Assembly (NCBI GenBank): GCA_004143645.1
Contig: RXPK01002748.1
Location: 58,349 to 122,348, forward strand
Length of the DNA stretch: 64,000 nt
Origin: Protaetia brevitarsis
Lineage: Eukaryota; Arthropoda; Insecta; Coleoptera; Scarabaeidae
Reading direction: 5' to 3'
The notes beneath the pieces are model-generated. The model made no database searches, was not told the origin of the DNA, and saw only the letters and a program-made list of their open reading frames with translations. Shown here one piece after another: positions 45,421-54,485 of the stretch (positions are counted from its first letter, which is position 1; every line of letters begins with the position of its first letter). A program made the translations under genes and the position numbers.

Positions 45421-46600
45421 ATGGGTTGTTTCGAACTAACATTGGGTGTGTCAAAAAATCGCAGCATTAATGACAATAAAATTGTTGAATTGGATCATCC
45501 ATTACCATATCTGTATCATTACACATTAACGGTTAGGGCCGCGAACGCGTATTCATCTACTTCGGCAAACGCGGCGTGCGTCATTTCGGATATATTACCG
45601 GTAGATTTACGTTTGACGGAACTAAGATTTCGTAGGGACGTGAATAAAATTGGGGGTTTTATTACGGCTCCAGGAATTAAATTAGCACTGGACGATGTAG
45701 AAAGATAAGTAGGTATAGGAGGCCGAATTTATGCCGCGGAATTAAAAAGTAGATATTACTTATAAGCACTTTTGGAGAGGGTTTAGAAATTTTCACTGAT
45801 TGGTCGAAGAATGAAGGTGGTAAAGGGGTGGATTTTGTTGTTCGTAATAGGGATATTGAGGGTATATAATCAAAAGTTTAAATTAGGGGATCACTGGTAT
45901 AATTTTCAGGTAGAATTAGTTGCAATAAATCAGGCAGTACGTTATATTAAGCGCGAGTGGGAAGTTATACGGGACGTGAGAATTATAACAGATAGCTTAT
46001 TGTATAGAGGCCGTTGGGAATTTAAAAAATCCGACTGATTTTTTATTAGATACTTGGAACATGTTGCGTGAGAGAGATGTAAAACTTTTTTGGACTAGGG
46101 TTCACGTAGGTACAATCGGTAATGAGAAGGCGGATCAATTAGCGACAGAGGCGGTGTCTGGAGGGGGGGGGTAGTGCGATAATTAGGTAGAGGCTAATTT
46201 CGGCTAGCGTAGTTAAGGAGGCGTTTAGGGATAAACTTTATAATGATTGGCAGGGTAGGTGGCATGTTACTTTAGATGTGAAGTGGACTAGAACATTTAT
46301 CGCTAACGTTACAAGTTTTATGGAAATGTGAGTTAATTTGTCGTATCAGGCAGTAGAATTAATAACAGGTCACGGTAATTTGAAATCATATTTATGTAGA
46401 ATTGGGAGGGTTAATGATTCACATTATGAAATCTGGTGAGGTAGATGCAGCGGGACATGCTTTATTTGAATGTCCACTCGCTGATGAGTGGCGGTCGCGT
46501 ACGGAAAGAGATATTAGAGATAATGAGTCGATTGAATAGTGGCGATTCTTTAGAAATGATACTAAAGAATTAGATAGAACTATGTTGCGATGACCGTGGT
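45421..46600 (+). pseudogene. LINE C-terminal ORF2 remnant: RT connection, RNase H, zinc-finger-like end
   Basis: The order is colinear with an I/R1-type ORF2. First AANAYSSTSANAACVISDIL and PVDLRLTELRFRR (45530-45640), like the connection after the RT thumb. Then IFTDWSKNEGG (45780, first RNase H Asp), FQVELVAINQAVRYIKREWE (45905, the Glu motif), RIITDSLL (45980, second Asp), LFWTRVHVGTIGNEKADQLA (46085, last acidic residues), an AFRDKLYNDWQGRWH segment, ELITGHGNLKSYLCRIG and AAGHALFECPLADEWRSR. All four acidic positions of RNase H can be matched, but only by moving between frames: many frameshifts and stops, and a G-tract at 46160. RNase H would remove the RNA strand during retrotransposition. 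Confidence 0.75.
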
Positions 46601-46839
46601 TTTATTCGCCTGTATAGCTATGAGTATATATTACAGCGCGAAGCCACGTAACGAATGAAACAAAGGCTCAAGGTCGCTTTCACGATGGATCGAATGGATA
46701 TATTTCGTGAAAGGGAGGAACAAATAGCTCCGTTCACGACGTGGCTATATACAATTTAGTTTTTGGGCAAATACCTTATTGATATTGAAATAATAACAGG
46801 TTAAATTCGTATTCCAAACTCCTTTTTATTTAATATATT

Positions 46840-46880
46840 TATTGCAACATGTTTCGGCTACATACCATCTTCAGGCAATA
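46840..46880 (-). ncRNA. Hammerhead-ribozyme-like motif (outer PLE)
   Basis: Minus strand: TATTGC pairs with GCAATA (6-bp stem I) around CTGAAGA, TGGTATGTAGCC, GAAA, CATG and GTT. The core CTGANGA and GAAA are intact. Confidence 0.5.
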
Positions 46881-47074
46881 AAACGTCAAGTTTGTTTTAT
46901 GTCTAAGATTGATGTGTCAATATTTTTTGTGCGGTAAGAAAAAATTCTTACGAAATAAAACTTTAAATCTGATTAACACTACATTAAAAAGACAATGGTA
47001 ATAAACTAAGAAAAAGACAAACACATTAAAACGCGTAATTTAAAAACCTTCAAACTATCACAAATTTAAAAACA

Positions 47075-47380
47075 TATGGAAAACAACAAAACCAAAATGG
47101 CCTGAATGCTAGCCAAGGACGCACTGTGTTTGTCTTTTTTTTAGTTTATTACCATTGTCTTTTTAATGTAGTGTTAATCAGATTCAAAGTTTTATTTCCT
47201 AAGAATTTTCTCTTACTGCACAAAAAATATTGACACATCAATCTTATACATAAAACAAATTTGACGTTTTATTGCCTGAAGATGGTATGTAGCCGAAACA
47301 TGTTGCAATAAATATATTAAATAAAAAGGAGTTTGGAATACGAATTTAACCTGTTATTATTTCAATATCAATACACATAC
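47075..47380 (+). mobile_element. Inner PLE 3'-end insertion (opposite orientation)
   Basis: This segment is missing from the paralogue at 23470-23490. It is bounded by ACATA on both sides, starts TGGAAAACAACAAAACC and ends TTTCAATATCAATAC. Its 3' 245 bp mirror the outer element. Confidence 0.6.
47270..47310 (+). ncRNA. Hammerhead-ribozyme-like motif (inner PLE)
   Basis: Same sequence as at 46840-46880 on the opposite strand: TATTGC/GCAATA stem I, CTGAAGA, GAAA, CATG, GTT. Confidence 0.5.
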
Positions 47381-47599
47381 GCCAATTCCCTGGGACATTA
47401 CAGATCAAATACCTTATTGATAAAATAAATAGTAAATAGTAAATTGTTTACATACAAACAGGTTGCTACACGTTTATTCTCGTGAAAGCATGTAATGTGA
47501 AAGATTTACTTCATGCACAAGCCCTTCATTCACGCAATGAGTGAAGCTGCATTGTGAAGAGGACGAACTACCTTGAATAATAACGTTCCCAACACTAGA

Positions 47600-47803
47600 T
47601 AGAACGTATTTGTAAATGAATATTTGATACCCTTTAGTGGTCTGAATTAGTTTTAAATCATAGCTTTCATAGTTGGGGTATACAAATAAATATTTAAAAT
47701 ATAAATTTTTAATTTAATTACTCTTGGTTAGAATAATTGCAATTTAGTTATTGTTAAGTTTAGATTAGGTACAGCTGTTGTTTTGTTTGTTTTTAGAAAA
47801 AGA
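47600..47803 (+). repeat. Dispersed repeat, paralogue of 18270-18465
   Basis: Shares TTTAGTGGTCTGAATTAGT, ATATTTAAAATATAAAT and the terminal CTGTTGTTTT.TTTGTTTTTAG with the copy at 18270, then diverges. Confidence 0.65.
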
Positions 47804-48820
47804 AATCAGTCAAATTTATCCAAGGGTGGATTTCATTAGCTTATCCGGCTTTGCAAAAGTAACGGGATTGTCTCTGGTTTATTATTATTAATATCATTTC
47901 GTGTAATACGAATACATATAATCTATGTTTGAATGATAAAGGAGCTTACACGCAATAATCTAACTGCGCTCCCATTTATAACATAGACGATATCACTACA
48001 AAATTCCACTCACATGTGCCCTATCATCCACATTACAAATGGAGCGAAATTTATCACGAGCCAAAACCGTTTTGTATCGAACCCCGTTCCCATCTATTAT
48101 AATGCGAGAGATAACTGCGCGCTTGCATTATACCCCATGATATCGCGACGTTACCGCACATCTATGTCAAACGCAAGTCACGACCACGGAGAAAATTATG
48201 CCAGTTCCTTCGTTCGTTTCCCGCATAAAGACCGTCTGTGTTAACACTACATACTGCACCCTCTATACACCACTGTCGTTCGTTTCCCTCTGCTGTAGGT
48301 CGCCGAAGTGAAGCGCGCTCGCGTCACGTCGAGACGTGTAATAGGGCCGAAAGGGGAGACGACGAAAGGCAGTAAAGACGCGAGAAGAGGTTCGCGTCTC
48401 GCTGCCGTAGGAACGGCGAGAGCTATTTGCGGCGTTTACGGGCGACGTCAATATGAAGAAACGATCCTAATGGCGCTCGGTAATGGCATCCCGAGGGTCT
48501 TGTGTCCGATGACATTGTCGGCGAGTTCGTGCAAGCATCCAACATCTTTGTAGTTGGTACACACCCTATAACGGCGTACGTGCCTCTCCTATGTGGGGAC
48601 GAGTTTTAGTTGTAATCTCGCGAAAGCAAAATACGTAGGTCCAGTAATTTTTACATATTTTATAAAATATTTATTCTTGGGCTTCCGGAGTTTTCAAAAT
48701 CTGCAACACAAAAAGAATGCTTGAAGAATCCATCAACTACAAATTGTTCTGATTGACGAATATTGTTGTGGGATTTATAAATTGTGGTTTTTTCAAATAC
48801 AATGTAGTACGATATATTGC
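47804..48820. other. Anonymous sequence with GC-rich island
   Basis: 48240-48560 is strongly CpG-rich with overlapping 62-81-codon frames on both strands, none recognised. The rest is AT-rich. Confidence 0.3.
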
Positions 48821-48824
48821 GTCA

Positions 48825-50569
48825 TGTTACCTACATTTCCGGCACCGAAAGCGACGATAGAGTACCGTGAAAAATCGCGAGGCAAGAATTCAAAATAAAA
48901 ACAGAAAAGGTGATGCACTTCCCCTTTACAAACCTTCGAATAAGTAGGATGATAATCGGCAATCATGCAGGGTGCCAGCCGGCTCGTCGGCGAGGAAGTG
49001 GGTTGATAGAAACAGAAACCCAAGATGGATAATAAAATTTCGGCGCCACCTGCTTAGGTTACTTACCCTGTCATGTCCCCAAGATAAGCAGAAATCCACG
49101 GTGTTAAATGAAAATCGAGGAGTAAAGCAGTTTGCAAAAACACATACAACAAAATAAAAAGGATGGATTTACTGACAAACAATTTTATTAATAAATTTAA
49201 CAAAAAGATAAAGGAGGAAAATGTTGTTAACCTTGACATAAAATTCAGAAAATAAAATATTGTTTTTGACATAAAATTCAGAAAATAAATATGTGATACT
49301 CTGTATTATTAAACGTTATTATCGAGTATGAATATAAATTAAAATATTGTAAAAATAACAGATAGTCCTATGGTAGGACTCGAACACCGAACGCTTTGGC
49401 CAACGCAATCAGTTCACACATAGTTATACAAAGAAAATTCTTACGCTAAGAGTTAATTTAAATTCAAGAAAACGTTACTGTTACAAAAAAACTAAATTAA
49501 AGCTAAATATTTGACTCGATTATATTAGTGGTGAATAAATCACCGTGTATATGACAGGCCGATATGTTTTAATTAAATATTTTGACTTTGTTAAATAAAT
49601 GAAAAGATAAGTGAATACTAAAGTTGAACTATTTTACTGAATTAGCAACATGTAGCACCCTCCGATCCTTGATATAACATATATAATTTACTGTATCGTG
49701 TAAGAAAACATAAAAAAAACTAAATGATCGGGGTGGTTATTTATTATTGAAAATTTTATACACGAAAAAGATAAATAATAATAAAAAGGAAACGTGCAAC
49801 TTAGCTGTGCCCCCGATCAGCTGTTAGTGGGGCGTAGAGATCTTCTCCTATTCGGACAGACAGATCGTAACCTCTGAGCCGACTCGGTAATAACCGAAAC
49901 CAGGTGGTCCGTGTAATTCCAAAAAAAGGTAGGTTCTCCGAAGGACTTAAAAAGTCGCAGAAGTCCTCAGCCGCACGTGGGTGTTCGAAATTTCACACAA
50001 AACAATGGGAAGATTCCAAAATTAGAATTAAAGGGGATTAAAAAGACCTCTAAAAACACAGAAACCCCAAAATTAGTGAAAGAAAAGGAGTGACAGGATT
50101 TGCTTACCGTTAAATAACGAGGTTTTTCAACGAAGAGAAGAAAGATACAGAAATGGCGTTGCAGACGCGTACTTCTCAAACTATATCCCAAAATATCGGG
50201 CTCATCCGCCATAATAATCACGAAGTTTCCACTTCAAACACAAATGAAGATACGGCCAATGATTATTTCAAGCAAACTTCCAATAAAATCCACAGATGTG
50301 TGAAAATATCCAAAATTCCCAAGATAGGAAGCTTTACTCGTAAGAGCGCGTCTAAACAACAACCAAGAACGCACAGGAAGCCGGAAGGAAGAATACATCA
50401 CGCAACCAATCAGAAGACAGATAAATAAAACAAGAATAAAGACATGGAGGTGCCCTCTAACGTCGAAAAGGTGTAAACACAGAAAAGGTGATCTGAATGG
50501 AACAGCGGTCGATCGGGCGAATCGATGCACGGAATCCTATAATGCCGGTGTGAAGAAAAAACCGTAACA
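48825..50569. mobile_element. Solo LTR-like element, copy 2 (1.75 kb)
   Basis: Second copy of the element at 9281-11419, same orientation. It starts TGTTACCTACATTTCCGGCA and ends GAAGAAAAAACCGTAACA. GTCA stands directly before (48821-48824) and after it (50570-50573): a clean 4-bp target duplication different from that of copy 1, so each copy inserted independently. It lacks ~350 bp near the right end that copy 1 has. No coding region or second LTR. Confidence 0.8.
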
Positions 50570-50729
50570 GTCAATTTTTAATATTGTAAACTAGTAACAC
50601 AACGAATATCCAGTGTGAAATAGCAAGGATTTACTTGTTAACTTGTACTTTACTTAAACTTAAGAAAGGTCACCAGCTTTCTTAAATTTGCAAAATATGA
50701 CCATGACTTTTTTTGTGGACGAGCCCAGT

Positions 50730-51100
50730 AGCAGTGTAAGCGCAACTCACAAGGGGACTGTCAGGTCAGCATATTGAGTATAAAAAAATTGAGGTGATGC
50801 TTGCAGGCTTTGTGAATACGCCTCTTTTTGGCTAAAAAGTTGGTCAAAAAAAAATAAATAAAAACGATATTTTTTTTGAACGGCGAAAGAACACGTATAA
50901 TCATGTAAATTCGTAATTTACATTATTATATTGACAAAAAAAGTAAAACGAACAACATTTAGCCGTAATAAACTAAAAAAAAATCCGCGTAAACTCTACA
51001 GCTAGAGTGGCTCCCGTGGCTGCACTGATATAACATCAGTACCTAACAAACGGGCTACTTGGTCTAGTGGATAGCGCCCTCAAAAAAAATTAAAAAATAT
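50730..51100 (+). repeat. tRNA-like repeat, left copy (ends in truncated tRNA-like head)
   Basis: About 370 bp, similar to the reverse complement of 51241-51682. It ends with an A-box-like GGGCTACTTGGTCTAGTGGA, TAGCGCCCTC (51052-51081), and then an A-rich stretch instead of the second half of a tRNA. Confidence 0.6.
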
Positions 51101-51240
51101 TACATTAAAAAACGAAAATTTTATATATTATATCACCGTGATTGTGATTTTTTTTTTCAGTGAATTTTAATTTAAACTAAATTTAAATTGAAATGTGAAA
51201 ATTTAATAATTATTTATATACTATTTACAAAAAAAAAAGT

Positions 51241-51682
51241 GAACACGGCGCAACCTCGAACTCCAGACTTTATCTTTAGAAATCGAGCGTGCTATCCACT
51301 AGACCAAGCGGCTCGTTTGTTGGGTATTACTATTATTATTATTATATGACTGCGGCCACGGGAGTACAAATGGAGTTTACATGGGATATTTTTCAGTTTA
51401 TTACAGCGCAAATGTTGCTCGTTTTACATTTTTTATTAATATAATAATGTAAATTACGAATTTATACGATTAAACACGTTTTTTTTTTCTGCGTTTAAAA
51501 AAATATCGTTTCTATTTTTTTTTCACCAATCAGAGGCCTATTCATAAAAACCCGCACACACCAATTCGTTGATTTTGGCTTCAAGAATCACCTCAATTTT
51601 TTTTTCAGCTCGATTGGCAATATGTTGTCCTGGCAGTCTCCTTGTTAGTCCTATTACGCCCAGCCTTTACTTGCTGCCGATT
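51241..51682 (-). repeat. tRNA-like repeat, right copy (complete tRNA-like head)
   Basis: On the minus strand the tRNA-like part (51241-51314) has an A-box TTGGTCTAGTGGATAGC, an anticodon-loop-like TTTCTAA, a B-box-like GAGTTCGAGGTTG and a T-run after it. The T stem and acceptor stem do not pair, so it is not a functional tRNA gene. About 370 bp upstream of the tRNA-like part are shared with the left copy. The two face each other across ~150 bp of AT-rich sequence. Possibly a tRNA-derived SINE-like or tRNA-adjacent duplication. Confidence 0.5.
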
Positions 51683-51824
51683 ACAGTGCGGGGTACTTTA
51701 TCCCATTCTACCCGAGGTATCACTGTGCAAGCAAAACACTGCGGTGTAGACCCAGTGAAAGTCGATAAAAAAATCTTCTGATGAAGCTGTTGTGTCGGGT
51801 CTTAGAGTGAATCCATTTTCACAT

Positions 51825-52435
51825 ACGGCTGTTATATCATGCCCCGAAAGGGGTGGGGAGTTCGCACTTAACTAAACGGACCGAGAGGAAACAATCTCAA
51901 AAAAAACCCTAAATCCTAAGGTGGCGGATTAGGTCGATGGGATGCGTGGCTGGATAGAAGGCCAGTCTCAACTAGTCCAATCCCCCCAATCAAGTGCTGT
52001 TATGCGACCTGTGCCGATGGATGAATGACATTTGGGGCAAAAGGTGCAATGAACGCAGCCTCTGGGAAAACGTGCGACCTCTCAGAGTAATCAGCCTTAT
52101 GCCTGTACAGAGGACACCGCAGGTGTGGACGATTTCCCTTCTACTCGTGAGAACCATATGGAGTGGAGTAACAATAAACCAATCCAGAGGGATCAGGAGA
52201 GACCATCCAAAACTTCTTCTACTGGGACGCTGGAAAATTATGCCAATGTTTTGGAGGCGTATACCACACAAGACAGTAATGAAAATTTTGTTCCGGGAGT
52301 ACATCACAGATTGCAACAATGGAAAATGCGGAGAAGGATGCAATGTACATGATGTTTTCTACAAACGATGTCTCGTTCGGAGCTCTTGGTAAGTACCAGC
52401 ACCTATTTATAAGCTGCAGGCGAACTTTCAACACA
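51825..52435 (+). repeat. LINE-associated GC-rich segment
   Basis: CCCGAAAGGGGTGGGGAG, then CCTAAGGTGGCGGATTAGG and GCGTGGCTGGATAGAAG match, in opposite orientation, the segment at 6740-6900. Downstream frames up to 132 codons are unrecognised; they may be ORF1 remains. It precedes the endonuclease fragment in the same orientation, as a 5' UTR/ORF1 would. Confidence 0.45.
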
Positions 52436-52600
52436 GTAAGGCAACATAAACAACATTTGCTGTGGCGATGAAGAATTTAAATCTTGCGCTCATATATTAA
52501 TCCTGGGTTTACAGGGTCAACGTAAGAGGGTTTGGGGAGAGGGACATGAACTGGTTTACAGTAGCACCTCCGAAGCATTCAGAAGAAAAATCTAAAAATA

Positions 52601-52864
52601 TTGCCTTTAATCATCTTCTGTTTCAGCCACTTGGTCACAGTTAAAATATTGTCAGAGGAAAAGGATGTGTCAAAGGATCTAACTATCGGATTGGCATATC
52701 TTTCATATGATGACTCTGGCCTAGCTCTAACCAGAGAAGTGGAAGACCTGGTGGTGAGCAGCAGAGCCAGTGGACCGCAGTTTATCAAAGGCTATGATAT
52801 GAATGCACACCACGTGATTCGGGGAAGTAGCAACAACAACCTAAGAGGCGAGTCTTTACTATAA
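52601..52864 (+). pseudogene. LINE APE-type endonuclease fragment
   Basis: The open frame reads LTIGLAYLSYDDSGLALTRE, VEDLVVSSRASGPQFIKGYD and MNAHHVIRGSSNNNLRGESL. It matches the 'YF......PP..E...LV......LIIGCDANAHH..WGSSD.N.RGE.L' segment of jockey/R1-type endonucleases, with D-N-H-H of the catalytic cluster partly kept (DMNAHH). Both the N-terminal half and the rest of the protein are missing, so this is a dead piece. The intact domain nicks target DNA to prime reverse transcription. Confidence 0.75.
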
Positions 52865-52869
52865 TTTAT

Positions 52870-53060
52870 TCCGGAGAACAGAAAATATCTAAAGGTGATT
52901 TTAGATATAATCCTGATGGTGTCGATTATTATTTATTTATACTCTATGTACATTTTGCCTTGCGGCATCATCATAGAGAATGAAGAATATCTAAAATTAG
53001 TTTTAGGTATCTTGCTGATGATGTGATTTTTATTTATACTCTATATAATTTGCTTAGCTC
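52870..53060. repeat. Tandem dimer, ~100-bp period
   Basis: GAGAA..(A)AATATCTAAA and TATTTATACTCTAT occur twice in the same order, period about 95-103 bp, with several differences. Confidence 0.6.
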
Positions 53061-53157
53061 TTCTATTTTTCTAGTTATTGTGGTTTTCACTACGGTTGTC
53101 TTTACTACATCACGATTTCATAATGACAGTAAGTTTTTGACGTTTAGTCGTTTTTAA

Positions 53158-53310
53158 CAGCGGCAGTTGTTGCATACGTCACGGAGAGGGCTATTACAAT
53201 GATCGAAGTTCGTAGACTATTGTCCGAAATACTAAAAACGTTACCAATTTATACGAAGAAATTCTATCATTGTAATAGCCCTCTTAAAACGTATACATCA
53301 ACCGCTGCTG
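53158..53310. repeat. Small foldback element, ~55-bp arms
   Basis: CAGCGGCAGTTGTTGCATACGT and the segment GAGGGCTATTACAATGAT are mirrored at the right edge, with mismatches in the outer part and a perfect inner 18 bp. Spacer about 45 bp. No clear target duplication. Confidence 0.65.
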
Positions 53311-54240
53311 GAATGTAATTAAGTTATTTCCATAAAATGAAGTTTCCCAAAGAAGAATTAATTAGTATAGTGACTTATGAACCGGAAGGATGTAATGGAA
53401 AACTGTTTTCTGGCTTCACGGATGCGCGGTCAAAAATATCCAAAGGCGGAAAGGAAACCTAACGTGCTTTCCTTTGAAAGACTAAAAGAGAAATTTGAAA
53501 GGAAAACGGAAAAGTGGAATATGAGAAGAAGGAAAGACCTAAAGCTGGAACCAATAAAGAATTTTCAGTGGTAGGCAGTAATGTTGAATTCTCGAATATT
53601 CCAATGGTGGCGGTTTTAAGCGAAACAGGAATTTTCGTTAACGTCAATATGGGGCATTTAAATAAAAATAAATTTGGTCTAAGAACTCTAGTGACGTGAT
53701 TTCTATCGAAGGTAAATAAATGTCTACATTTTGTTCTTACAATAAGTGGCAACCTATGTTGTATTTAATTTCTGAGTTATCGCATACATAAAAATATTTT
53801 TACTATGCACTTATATCGCGTAGACTTACGTGCGAACGTAATGTTAGCATATATTTGCATAGGTGAAACACTAAAATTATACGACGCTGGTCGTTCGCGT
53901 GGCAATGTCTCGTAACGTCTTATATTCACTGACGCGGCGGTAGTTAATTTCCCACGTGTATCGGACGGGTATCAACCGGCGTGGGGTAGACGGTCGGCAG
54001 AGCGCCAGTCCTATTAAAAATACATCCGACATTCAACGAAATTGCGACTGGCTCTCACGGGCCTCGTCATTCGCCATATATTTACTCCACAGCTCTCTTT
54101 ATAATACATAGTATGGAATTCTTAGGAAAGAAGGTGTGCGAAATGAACCGCAAACATTTTTTCTGAGTGGTACAAATTTATTTTAACTACTTACCACTAA
54201 TAATAAGTTCAATAGTAGTATAGTATTAGAGAATAATAGT
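53311..54240. other. Anonymous sequence
   Basis: Frames of 61-97 codons at 53377-53752 overlap on both strands without a recognisable domain. 53900-54090 is CpG-richer. Nothing else recognised. Confidence 0.3.
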
Positions 54241-54244
54241 ATCC

Positions 54245-54480
54245 TCATGGTTCCATGGTTCCAACCTATTGTAGAGCAGATGTTATCTTAAGGTTCAACC
54301 GACAAGTTTAGGCCCTTAAGATAGTTCAGAAAATTGCTGAATGTGCCAGGGAAAGGCCAGCCTTTCTAAAGATCGTATATCTGATTCGTTCTCCAAACAA
54401 AACTGGCATTCGATCTCATTATAGAGTCCGATTCTGTGTAAGTCTTGAACTAAAGAGTGACCTGTAAAAGCAGAAATAAC
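54245..54480 (-). pseudogene. LINE C-terminal remnant, paralogue of 32086-32300
   Basis: Colinear in nucleotide sequence with 32040-32290 (GTTATCTTAAGGTTCA.., ..ATTGCTGAATG.., ..GACCTGTAAAAGCAGAAA). It corresponds to the TGH/zinc-finger-like end of ORF2. It is cut at 54480, where the satellite array begins. Confidence 0.55.
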
Positions 54481-54485
54481 CAATT

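Larger units (their letters stand above)
46785..47405 (-). mobile_element. PLE 3'-end fragment, copy 2, with a second inverted PLE inserted
   Basis: 46785-47074 and 47381-47405 are colinear with the PLE fragment at 22973-23508 (ending CGCCAATTCCCTGGGACATT, ACAGATC). A 16-17-bp direct repeat CAAATACCTTATTGATA flanks it (46768-46784, 47406-47422), its target duplication. Between the parts lies a second PLE 3' end in the opposite direction (about 47075-47380), with ACATA on both sides. The result is a ~600-bp palindrome with arms of ~247 bp (46778-47024 and 47125-47372) and a 100-bp spacer. Confidence 0.7.
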
